Source of the DNA: Thermodesulfobacteriota bacterium
GTDB taxonomy: Bacteria > Desulfobacterota > Desulfocorpusculales > Desulfocorpusculum
Length of the DNA stretch: 5,112 bases
Direction of reading: 5' to 3'
Assembly: GCA_028275295.1 (NCBI GenBank)
Contig: JAPWUY010000184.1
Location: forward strand, 1-5,112
The notes under the pieces are model-generated. The model made no database searches, was not told the DNA's origin, and saw only the letters and a program-made list of their open reading frames with translations. Within the stretch, counting starts at the first letter, position 1; the number at the start of each line of letters is the position of its first letter. This document shows, piece by piece, positions 1 through 4,564 of the stretch. The translations under genes and the position numbers were made by a program.

Positions 1-342
1 CATGTGAAGAAACTCGGTGTGACTTTCGCCATGATGGCAAGAAGGCACGGGCTAGATGAGGCCAAGCTCTTGGAGACCGTGGCCTCGTCCATCGGAGCCG
101 AGGTGGAATTGGCTCCAGCTGGTCCAGCGAGGATCGAGGGCCCCATAGGGAAGGACAGTGTGATAGGCGATGTGATAAAGGCCTATCCCCACACAGAGGC
201 AGTGTTCAGGAAGTTCTATGGGGAAGGGTGTTTTTCATGCCCTGGTCAGGCATTCGAGACCATAGCCCAGAGTGCCCTCATGCACAATGTAGACTTGGGT
301 GAGATCCTCTCGGAGTTGAACAAGGCAGCCAAGTCGAGCTGA
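1..342 (+). CDS. DUF1858-domain protein, 5' end cut by window edge
   Basis: The frame is open to the left edge (codon CAT at 1-3, then GTG at 4), so the gene either starts at this GTG or, more likely, continues upstream. Numbered from the GTG, residues 47-108 look like a complete DUF1858 domain. They open IGKDSVIGDVIKAYP, carry a central GCFSCPGQ with the paired cysteines C76 and C79, and end in a helix with HNVDLGEILSELN. DUF1858 is a small helical domain often found in redox proteins, or alone, in anaerobes and commonly near hcp; its exact role is unknown. Residues about 7-33 (TFAMMARRHGLDEAKLLE) resemble the tail of the same domain, so this may be a tandem DUF1858 protein with its first cysteine pair outside the window. 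It sits 99 bases upstream of the 42-codon CxxC gene on the same strand and may share its transcript. The family is fairly sure; the function is not. Confidence 0.8.
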   Translation, partial: HVKKLGVTFAMMARRHGLDEAKLLETVASSIGAEVELAPAGPARIEGPIGKDSVIGDVIKAYPHTEAVFRKFYGEGCFSCPGQAFETIAQSALMHNVDLGEILSELNKAAKSS

Positions 343-441
343 GGGGGGACTTCCTCCCCGGGGCTTGGGCACCATGTCCTTTTTCCACTGGGTGAGGGAG
401 AGGCCCCCTCGGGATTCTCGAGGAGAAAGGAGGTGAGGACC
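343..441 (+). other. Intergenic spacer with weak hairpins
   Basis: No gene fits this 99-base gap. Two weak inverted repeats are visible: GGGGA/TCCCC (345-349 with 355-359, 5-base loop) just after the DUF1858 stop, and CCTCG/CGAGG (407-411 with 419-423, 7-base loop) just before the ribosome binding site of the next gene. A five-T run (380-384) lies 20 bases past the first hairpin, too far for a normal intrinsic terminator. The spacer may therefore be read through, but I cannot decide this from sequence. Confidence 0.35.
429..441 (+). promoter_or_regulatory. Strong ribosome binding site of the 42-codon gene
   Basis: GGAGGTGAGG at 429-438 is nearly the full anti-16S complement, and its AGGAGGTGA core starts at the AGG of 428-430. 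It lies at a normal distance before the ATG at 442. It is the main reason for treating the very short downstream frame as a real gene. Confidence 0.7.
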
Positions 442-570
442 ATGGCAGAGAAGGAAAAGTGCTTCATGTGTGGATCCACAGAGGAAGAGGTCGTTCTCAT
501 ATATGCGAGAAAAGGGGGGAGCTTCTTCTGGGTTTGCGTGAGGTGCCTTCCCATTCTCATTCACGGATGA
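442..570 (+). CDS. Small double-CxxC protein (42 aa), putative zinc binding
   Basis: The frame encodes 42 residues from ATG 442 to TGA 568-570. It has two treble-clef-like or zinc-ribbon-like knuckles, CFMC (C7, C10) and CVRC (C32, C35), separated by 21 residues that include a hydrophobic stretch and aromatic FFW before the second pair. It ends in LPILIHG. Four cysteines as two CxxC pairs at this spacing can hold one zinc ion, or possibly an iron centre. I have an impression of similar tiny proteins ending in CLPxLIHG in anaerobic Proteobacteria but cannot name a family. Support comes from the near-perfect ribosome binding site and a leader almost identical to that of the HDIG gene (2436-2457). 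No membrane segment or signal peptide is seen. It may be a small regulator or a protein partner of the neighbouring redox proteins; the function is unknown. Confidence 0.72.
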   Translation: MAEKEKCFMCGSTEEEVVLIYARKGGSFFWVCVRCLPILIHG

Positions 571-583
571 GAAAGGGACGCTC

Positions 584-600
584 TGGAAGATCCCCTTCCA
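584..600 (+). other. Hairpin downstream of the 42-codon gene
   Basis: TGGAAG (584-589) and CTTCCA (595-600) form a 6-bp stem with a 5-base loop, 13 bases after the stop of the small gene. No T-run follows directly, so it is at best an imperfect terminator or an RNA 3'-end stabiliser. A second TGGAA copy at 621-625 could pair with the same TTCCA (596-600), giving a competing structure. Confidence 0.3.
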
Positions 601-635
601 CGGATGGGCGAGACGAACCATGGAAAGAGGGGGGT

Positions 636-651
636 TTTGATACAGGTCAAG
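636..651 (+). promoter_or_regulatory. Predicted HcpR/FNR-type operator upstream of hcp
   Basis: TTTGATACAGGTCAAG contains the inverted repeat TTGAT-N4-GTCAA (637-650). This is one base away from the classical FNR box TTGAT-N4-ATCAA. It also has a complete GGTCAAG right half of the HcpR operators that, as I recall, were predicted in Desulfovibrio relatives (TTTGACC-N2-GGTCAAG). The centre is at 643.5. Taking the -10-like TTTAAT at 671-676 gives a start of transcription near 683-685, which places the site at about -40 to -41.5, the class II activator position. HcpR is a CRP/FNR-family regulator of hcp in several anaerobes. The sequence match is seen directly; the identity of the regulator is inference. 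Confidence 0.55.
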
Positions 652-670
652 GAATCGAGCTCTGGGGAGA

Positions 671-676
671 TTTAAT
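671..676 (+). promoter_or_regulatory. Candidate -10 element of the hcp promoter
   Basis: TTTAAT matches the TATAAT consensus at five of six positions. It sits in the only AT-rich patch between the small gene and hcp. No good -35 hexamer lies 16-18 bases upstream, which fits an activator-dependent promoter using the operator-like site at 636-651. The implied 5' untranslated leader would be about 60 bases. No experimental start is visible from sequence. Confidence 0.4.
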
Positions 677-744
677 CTTGTTGCCATGGAGGATGCCCGC
701 TCTTTAGGGGAAGCTCCAATAGATACCATTGGGAGGTTGAGAAA

Positions 745-2403
745 ATGAGAGTTGCACAAGAGGTGGAAAGGTTCGACATGTTCTGTTACCAGTGCGAGCA
801 GACAGCCAAGGGAGAGGCTTGCACCAGGATGGGTGTATGTGGGAAGGACCCAGATGTGGCGGCTCTTCAGGATCTCCTGGTTTATGCCCTAGAGGGATTG
901 TCCCAAGTTGCTCAGGAGGCAACAAAAAGCGGGGGAGTCGATCCTGAGGTTAACCACTTCACTGTGGAGGCCCTTTTTGCCACCTTGACCAATGTGAATT
1001 TCGACCCAGCGAGGCTCCGAGAGTTCATTGGGAGATGCGTATCTCTCAGGGATTCCATTGTCAAGAAGCTCGAGGCTCAGGGGAAAAGACTTGAGCTTTC
1101 TGGGCCTGCCAAACTCGAGGTCCCATCGAGTCTGCCCGATCTCGTGAAGCAGGGAAGGGAGCTAGCCTTGTTCCAGGAGGAGGAAGAGGACCCCGACATT
1201 CGCTCCTTGAAGCACGCCACCCTGTTCGGGATAAAGGGGGTTGCCGCTTACGCGGATCACGCGAGGATCCTGGGTCAAGAGGACGAGAAGGTCTACGAGT
1301 TCATCCACGAGACCCTCGCCCAACTTCCTCGCAGGGATCTGGACATGGACTATTGGTTGAAGAGGGTCCTCGCATGTGGCGAGGTTAACTTGAGGGCAAT
1401 GGAACTTCTGGACAGGGCCAATACTTCTGCCTATGGGGATCCCGTTCCCACGAAGGTGCCCTTGGGCTCCAAGAAAGGCAAGGCGATCCTAGTCTCGGGC
1501 CACGATCTCAAGGACCTGGAAGAGATCCTCAAGCAGAGCGAGGGGAAGGGGATCTTCGTCTACACCCATGGAGAGATGCTCCCCGCTCATGGATATCCTG
1601 GACTCAAGAAGTATTCCCACTTTTACGGCCACTATGGGACTGCTTGGCAGAACCAGCAAAGGGAGTTCGAGGCCTTTCCAGGTGCCATAGTGATGACCAC
1701 CAATTGTCTCCAGAAGCCGAGGGAATCTTACAAGGCCAACATCTTCACGAGTGGGGTTGTGGGCTGGCCTGGTGTGACCCACATAAAAGACAGGAACTTC
1801 GAGCCCGTTATCAGCAGGGCCCTCGAGCTGCCTGGCTTCAAAGAAGATACAGATAAAGGCCACGTGATGGTGGGCTTCGCGAGGGCTGCTCTGATGGCTG
1901 TGGCGGACAAGGTGGTGGAGGCGGTGAAAAAAGGCGCCATAAGACATTTCTTCCTCGTGGGCGGATGCGATGGGGCAAAGCCAGGAAGGAGCTACTACTC
2001 GGAGTTCGTGGAGAAGGTCCCCGAGGACTGTGTGATTCTCACTTTGGCTTGCGGCAAATTCAGGTTCTTCGACAAGAAGCTCGGAGAGATAGACGGGATA
2101 CCCAGGCTCCTGGATGTGGGGCAGTGCAACGACGCTTATTCCGCTATCCAGATAGCACTTGCCCTTTCCAAGGCCTTCGGAGTCGGAGTCAACGAGCTTC
2201 CCCTGAGCTTGATCCTCTCCTGGTACGAACAGAAGGCAGTAGCCATCTTGTTCACCCTTCTCCATCTGGGGATCAAGAACATCAGACTGGGGCCTAGCCT
2301 GCCGGCCTTTCTGAGCCCCAAGGTAGTGGAGGTCTTGGCAAAGAACTTCGCCATAAGGCCCATTTCCACCCCGGATGAAGACCTGAGGGCAATTCTGGGG
2401 TAA
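745..2403 (+). CDS. hcp: Hybrid cluster protein (hydroxylamine/nitric oxide reductase), class I
   Basis: Hcp is a cytoplasmic iron-sulfur-oxo protein that reduces NO to N2O, and hydroxylamine to ammonia in vitro; in E. coli it also acts in protein S-nitrosylation. Numbered from ATG 745, the N-terminal cysteines C14, C17, C26 and C32 (CX2CX8CX5C) are the 4Fe-4S motif of class I (Desulfovibrio-type) proteins. The expected hybrid-cluster ligands are all present: H253 (SGHD), E277 (HGEM), C321 (TTNC), C408 (GGCDG, the persulfide position), C436 (LACGK), C461 (GQCND) and E495 (WYEQKA). The length is normal and the gene looks intact. Start choice is open: ATG 745 has GGGAGG eight bases upstream, but the family usually begins at MFCYQCEQ, which is ATG 778 (541 aa, preceded by AGGTGG and GGAAAGG). 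No hcr reductase gene follows. Instead five small redox or accessory genes do, with the first 51 bases downstream. The predicted operator at 636-651 suggests HcpR/FNR-type control. Confidence 0.97.
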   Translation: MRVAQEVERFDMFCYQCEQTAKGEACTRMGVCGKDPDVAALQDLLVYALEGLSQVAQEATKSGGVDPEVNHFTVEALFATLTNVNFDPARLREFIGRCVSLRDSIVKKLEAQGKRLELSGPAKLEVPSSLPDLVKQGRELALFQEEEEDPDIRSLKHATLFGIKGVAAYADHARILGQEDEKVYEFIHETLAQLPRRDLDMDYWLKRVLACGEVNLRAMELLDRANTSAYGDPVPTKVPLGSKKGKAILVSGHDLKDLEEILKQSEGKGIFVYTHGEMLPAHGYPGLKKYSHFYGHYGTAWQNQQREFEAFPGAIVMTTNCLQKPRESYKANIFTSGVVGWPGVTHIKDRNFEPVISRALELPGFKEDTDKGHVMVGFARAALMAVADKVVEAVKKGAIRHFFLVGGCDGAKPGRSYYSEFVEKVPEDCVILTLACGKFRFFDKKLGEIDGIPRLLDVGQCNDAYSAIQIALALSKAFGVGVNELPLSLILSWYEQKAVAILFTLLHLGIKNIRLGPSLPAFLSPKVVEVLAKNFAIRPISTPDEDLRAILG

Positions 2404-2412
2404 CCTGATGAT

Positions 2413-2434
2413 GGGGGGCCCTCGAGGGCCCCTC
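2413..2434 (+). other. Intercistronic palindrome with TCGA loop
   Basis: GGGGCCCTCGAGGGCCCC (2415-2432) is a perfect 18-base palindrome. In RNA it folds as a 7-bp GC stem closed by a UCGA loop, extended to 9 bp by a G-U and a G-C pair. It starts 9 bases after the hcp stop. No T-run follows; the ribosome binding site of the next gene does. It therefore looks like an mRNA processing or stabilising hairpin, or a partial attenuator that would lower expression of the downstream genes relative to hcp. The core CCCTCGAGGG recurs at 4990-4999. Confidence 0.6.
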
Positions 2435-2440
2435 CGAGAA

Positions 2441-2445
2441 AGGAG
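2441..2445 (+). promoter_or_regulatory. Ribosome binding site deciding the HDIG gene start
   Basis: AGGAG at 2441-2445 directly abuts an ATG at 2446, too close to serve it, but lies 9 bases before the ATG at 2455. The surrounding leader (2436-2457) matches the leader of the 42-codon gene (423-444) at 19 of 22 positions, and there the start is the equivalent of 2455. The start at 2455 is therefore preferred. Confidence 0.65.
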
Positions 2446-2454
2446 ATGAGAGCC

Positions 2455-3210
2455 ATGAGGTGCCCAGGTCAGGACAGTCGTTACTGGAAGCCTGGGGCGG
2501 TATTCGAGGTGGAGTGTCCCAATTGCGGCTCAGCCATAGAGTTCTTCAAGGACGAGACCAAGAGAAAGTGCCGCAAGTGTGGCCACACAATGGTCAACCC
2601 CAAGATGGACTTCGGCTGCGCGGCGTACTGCAAATTCGCAGCCCAGTGCCTCGGGGAGCTTCCACCTGAGCTTGTGGCTCAAAGGGGGGAGCTCCTGAAG
2701 GACAGGGTGGCCTTGGAGATGAAGAAGTATTTCGGAAAGGATTTCAAGAGAATAGGCCATGCGACCAAGGTTGCCAGGTACGCTGAGGAGATAGCCAAGA
2801 AGGAAGGGGCTGACCTCGCTGTGGTGGTGATCGCGGCGTATCTCCACGATATTGGCATAAGGGATGCCGAGAGGCTTCATGGCTCCTCATCCCCGAGGCT
2901 CCAGCACAAATTCGGTCCCCCTGCTGCGAGGGAGATCCTCAGAGGGCTCGGTGCCGCAGATCCCCTCGTGGATGAGGTATGCGACATAATAGGCCATCAC
3001 CACTGGCCCAGGGCTGAAGAGACGAAGAATTTCAAGTGCTTATATGATGCCGATTTGATCGTGAATCTCGAAGAAGAGATGAAGCGCGGAAATGGGAGGA
3101 GCCATCACACCCTGGAGCGCATAATCGCCAAGGCCATGCTCACGGAGACGGGAAGACTCCTGGCGAAACAGGTTCTCCTGGCCCAGGGAGCCGAAACAGG
3201 TGAGAGTTGA
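2455..3210 (+). CDS. Zinc-ribbon/HDIG metal-dependent phosphohydrolase-like protein
   Basis: This 251-residue protein (numbered from ATG 2455) has three parts. Residues 1-45 form a zinc ribbon with CPNC (C21, C24) and CRKC (C39, C42). Residues 55-65 carry an extra cysteine set, C55-x3-C59-x5-C65 (GCAAYCKFAAQC), which with C3 could hold a second metal or an iron-sulfur cluster. Residues about 95-235 are an HD domain: H102 (GHATKVAR), H131-D132 in the classic HDIG motif, H151 (QHKFGPPAAR), H181-H183 (GHHHWPR) and D198/D200 (YDADLI). These supply the usual mono- or dinuclear metal site. HD-domain proteins are hydrolases of phosphomonoesters or nucleotides, including cyclic nucleotides, and the substrate here cannot be told. 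No membrane segment is seen. The gene follows hcp after 51 bases. The cysteine-rich head suggests redox- or NO-responsive control of the hydrolase. Domain assignment is firm; role is inference. Confidence 0.88.
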   Translation: MRCPGQDSRYWKPGAVFEVECPNCGSAIEFFKDETKRKCRKCGHTMVNPKMDFGCAAYCKFAAQCLGELPPELVAQRGELLKDRVALEMKKYFGKDFKRIGHATKVARYAEEIAKKEGADLAVVVIAAYLHDIGIRDAERLHGSSSPRLQHKFGPPAAREILRGLGAADPLVDEVCDIIGHHHWPRAEETKNFKCLYDADLIVNLEEEMKRGNGRSHHTLERIIAKAMLTETGRLLAKQVLLAQGAETGES

Positions 3211-3260
3211 GAGGCGGTTTCTGGGATCATCCAAATCCGTGGGCACGAGGAGAGGAAGGG

Positions 3261-3980
3261 ATGAAGGTGAGGAGAAAGATAGTGGAGATAGACGGGGAGC
3301 TCTGCGACGGCTGCGGGCTCTGTGTGCCCGCTTGTGCCGAGGGAGCGATCGAGATCGTGGGAGGGAAGGCCACTTTGGTGGCTGAGAAGTATTGCGACGG
3401 CCTAGGTGCCTGTTTGGGGGAATGTCCCAAGGGCGCACTCAGGGTAGTGGAAAGGGAGGCTGAGGAGTTCGACGAGGAGGCGGTCGAAGAATACCTGAAA
3501 GTGCAGAAGGCATCTCACCCCTGCCCTTCCTCGACCATAGAGATTTACCAGGTGGAGAACTCCCGGCATGCCTCCTCGGAGGCTGCGAGAACTCCATCGG
3601 CCCTCACCCACTGGCCAGTGCAGATAAGGCTTGTTCCACCCACTGCTCCTTTCCTCCAGGGAGCCCATTTGCTCGTCATGGCAGACTGCTGTCCGGTTGC
3701 CTATCCCGAAGTCCACAGGGATTTCATCCAGGGAAGGGCTGTGCTTGTGGGTTGCCCCAAGTTCGACGACATTGGCCTCTATGTGGAGCGATTCAAGGAG
3801 ATTTTTCAGAGGGCGGATGTGAAGAGTGTCCTCGTGCTCACAATGGAGGTCCCTTGCTGCAACGGCCTTCCCGCATTGGTCAGAAGGGCGATGGATCTTG
3901 CGGGAAAGAAAGTGCCCCTGGAACACGTCGTGGTGAGCACCAGGGGGGATATTCTGAGAAGGGCAAGACTCGTTTCGTGA
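3261..3980 (+). CDS. Cysteine-rich 4Fe-4S ferredoxin-like protein of the hcp neighbourhood (FrdX-like)
   Basis: The 239-residue protein starts at ATG 3261, where AGGAGAGGAAGG (from 3248) gives a good ribosome binding site; the longer open frame to TTG 3207 lacks support. Residues 11-60 form a two-cluster ferredoxin module. The first motif is complete (C15, C18, C21, C25). The second reads C45-DGLGA-C51-LGE-C55-P, with L48 where the second cysteine would be expected. A charged linker (about 65-110) follows. The C-terminal domain has further conserved-looking cysteines: ADCCP (C143, C144), VGCPKFDD (C165) and EVPCCNGL (C199, C200), with PFLQGA and HRDF between or before them. I recognise this arrangement from anaerobe ferredoxin-like proteins that travel with hcp, and believe it corresponds to the protein called FrdX in HcpR regulon predictions. 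A role in passing electrons to Hcp, replacing the missing Hcr, is inference. Confidence 0.85.
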   Translation: MKVRRKIVEIDGELCDGCGLCVPACAEGAIEIVGGKATLVAEKYCDGLGACLGECPKGALRVVEREAEEFDEEAVEEYLKVQKASHPCPSSTIEIYQVENSRHASSEAARTPSALTHWPVQIRLVPPTAPFLQGAHLLVMADCCPVAYPEVHRDFIQGRAVLVGCPKFDDIGLYVERFKEIFQRADVKSVLVLTMEVPCCNGLPALVRRAMDLAGKKVPLEHVVVSTRGDILRRARLVS

Positions 3981-4007
3981 GGAGAGTCGGCAAAGAGGAG
4001 AAGTGCC

Positions 4008-4322
4008 ATGGAGATTCTGGATCTTTTCCAAAAGGGGAGGTTCGATCCCTCTCGAATGCAGATGGAGCTCATCCACGACATGTACACGTTCAGGATCATT
4101 CTCTTCACCTTCGAGCCAGGCCAGGAGTTGCCAGTCCATCAGCACAACGCGGACTCCGAGGTCTCGATCCTGGTCCTGGAAGGGAAAGGCGAGTTCATAG
4201 GAGGAAGCGAGCCTGTTCCGGCAAAGGAGGGGTCGTTGCTCATCTGCAAGGTGAACGAGCCCCATGGACTGAGGGCCAAAACCAGGATGAGGGCCCTCGT
4301 GACAATTGCTCCTCCCATCTGA
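4008..4322 (+). CDS. Small single-domain cupin
   Basis: The 104-residue protein starts at ATG 4008, with GAGGAG (3995-4000) seven bases upstream. It is a compact beta-barrel cupin. Motif 1 is G38-x5-H44-x-H46-x4-E51-x7-G59 and motif 2 supplies H86 (NEPHGL) after G75. The three histidines and the glutamate are the standard metal ligands (Fe, Mn, Ni or Zn) of cupins, so the metal site looks intact. Small cupins range from dioxygenases and isomerases to ligand sensors. With no fused catalytic or DNA-binding domain, the substrate cannot be named. It lies 27 bases after the 4Fe-4S protein and 46 before the ferredoxin, inside the hcp gene string. In an anaerobe a ferrous cupin could bind NO or a small metabolite, but this is speculation. 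Confidence 0.88.
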   Translation: MEILDLFQKGRFDPSRMQMELIHDMYTFRIILFTFEPGQELPVHQHNADSEVSILVLEGKGEFIGGSEPVPAKEGSLLICKVNEPHGLRAKTRMRALVTIAPPI

Positions 4323-4368
4323 GGGAGAGGGCTAGCAGGGAAATCAGTTTTGGGATGGAGGTGGAAAA

Positions 4369-4563
4369 ATGGCGAAGAGGGTGGTCATCGACGAGGATGA
4401 ATGCATAGGGTGTGGAACATGCCAGGAGCTATGTCCTGATGTCTTCGAACTCGACGAGGACAGCCAGAAAGCCAGAGTGATAATGCCGGAAGGGGGGCCC
4501 GAGGATCTCATAGAGGAGGCCATCGAGTCCTGTCCTGTCTCGTGCATCCATTGGGAGGAGTGA
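4369..4563 (+). CDS. Monocluster [4Fe-4S] ferredoxin
   Basis: This 64-residue acidic protein begins at ATG 4369 after GGAGGTG (4357-4363). It has the standard monocluster ferredoxin pattern: C12-x2-C15-x2-C18 for three ligands, C22-P23 after them, and the distal C55-P56 as fourth ligand. C59 (CPVSCIHW) is an additional cysteine. In related Desulfovibrio and Thermotoga ferredoxins, a cysteine equivalent to C22 forms a disulfide with a mid-sequence cysteine. That partner is absent here, so C22 may pair with C59 or stay free. Ferredoxins of this size carry low-potential electrons in the cytoplasm. Its place in the operon suggests it supplies Hcp or the FrdX-like protein. Its last codons contain the ribosome binding site of the next gene, so the two are probably translationally coupled. 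Confidence 0.95.
   Translation: MAKRVVIDEDECIGCGTCQELCPDVFELDEDSQKARVIMPEGGPEDLIEEAIESCPVSCIHWEE
4553..4560 (+). promoter_or_regulatory. Ribosome binding site inside the ferredoxin gene, deciding a TTG start
   Basis: GGGAGGAG at 4553-4560 encodes the ferredoxin C-terminus and lies four bases before TTG 4565. No ATG or GTG start is available in that frame nearby, and the frame has a clear thioredoxin-like product. The TTG is thus the best start, and the one-base gap after the ferredoxin stop implies coupled translation. Confidence 0.6.
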
Positions 4564-4564
4564 G

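Noticed and set aside
459..707. 82-codon + strand frame overlapping the 42-codon gene
   Set aside because: It is out of frame with the double-CxxC gene, which owns the strong ribosome binding site; its product is basic, low in structure and shows no motif.
235..759. 174-codon open frame on the - strand across the left intergenic regions
   Set aside because: It overlaps the DUF1858 gene, the 42-codon gene and the hcp control region, is Pro/Ser/Arg-rich without motif, and has no good start signal.
1489..2265. 258-codon open frame on the - strand inside hcp
   Set aside because: It is antisense to the conserved ligand region of hcp and has no domain-like features; it is explained by codon bias in hcp.
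3207..3260. N-terminal extension of the FrdX-like protein from TTG 3207
   Set aside because: The added 18 residues have no conserved character and no ribosome binding site, whereas ATG 3261 has one and starts right before the ferredoxin module.
3402..4265. 287-codon open frame on the - strand
   Set aside because: It lies opposite the FrdX-like and cupin genes, has no recognisable motif or ribosome binding site, and spans their intergenic gap; both + strand genes have clear domain evidence.
3752..4408. 218-codon + strand frame bridging the FrdX-like, cupin and ferredoxin genes
   Set aside because: It is a shifted frame of three well-supported genes, with an Arg/Gly/Ser-rich product and no domain.
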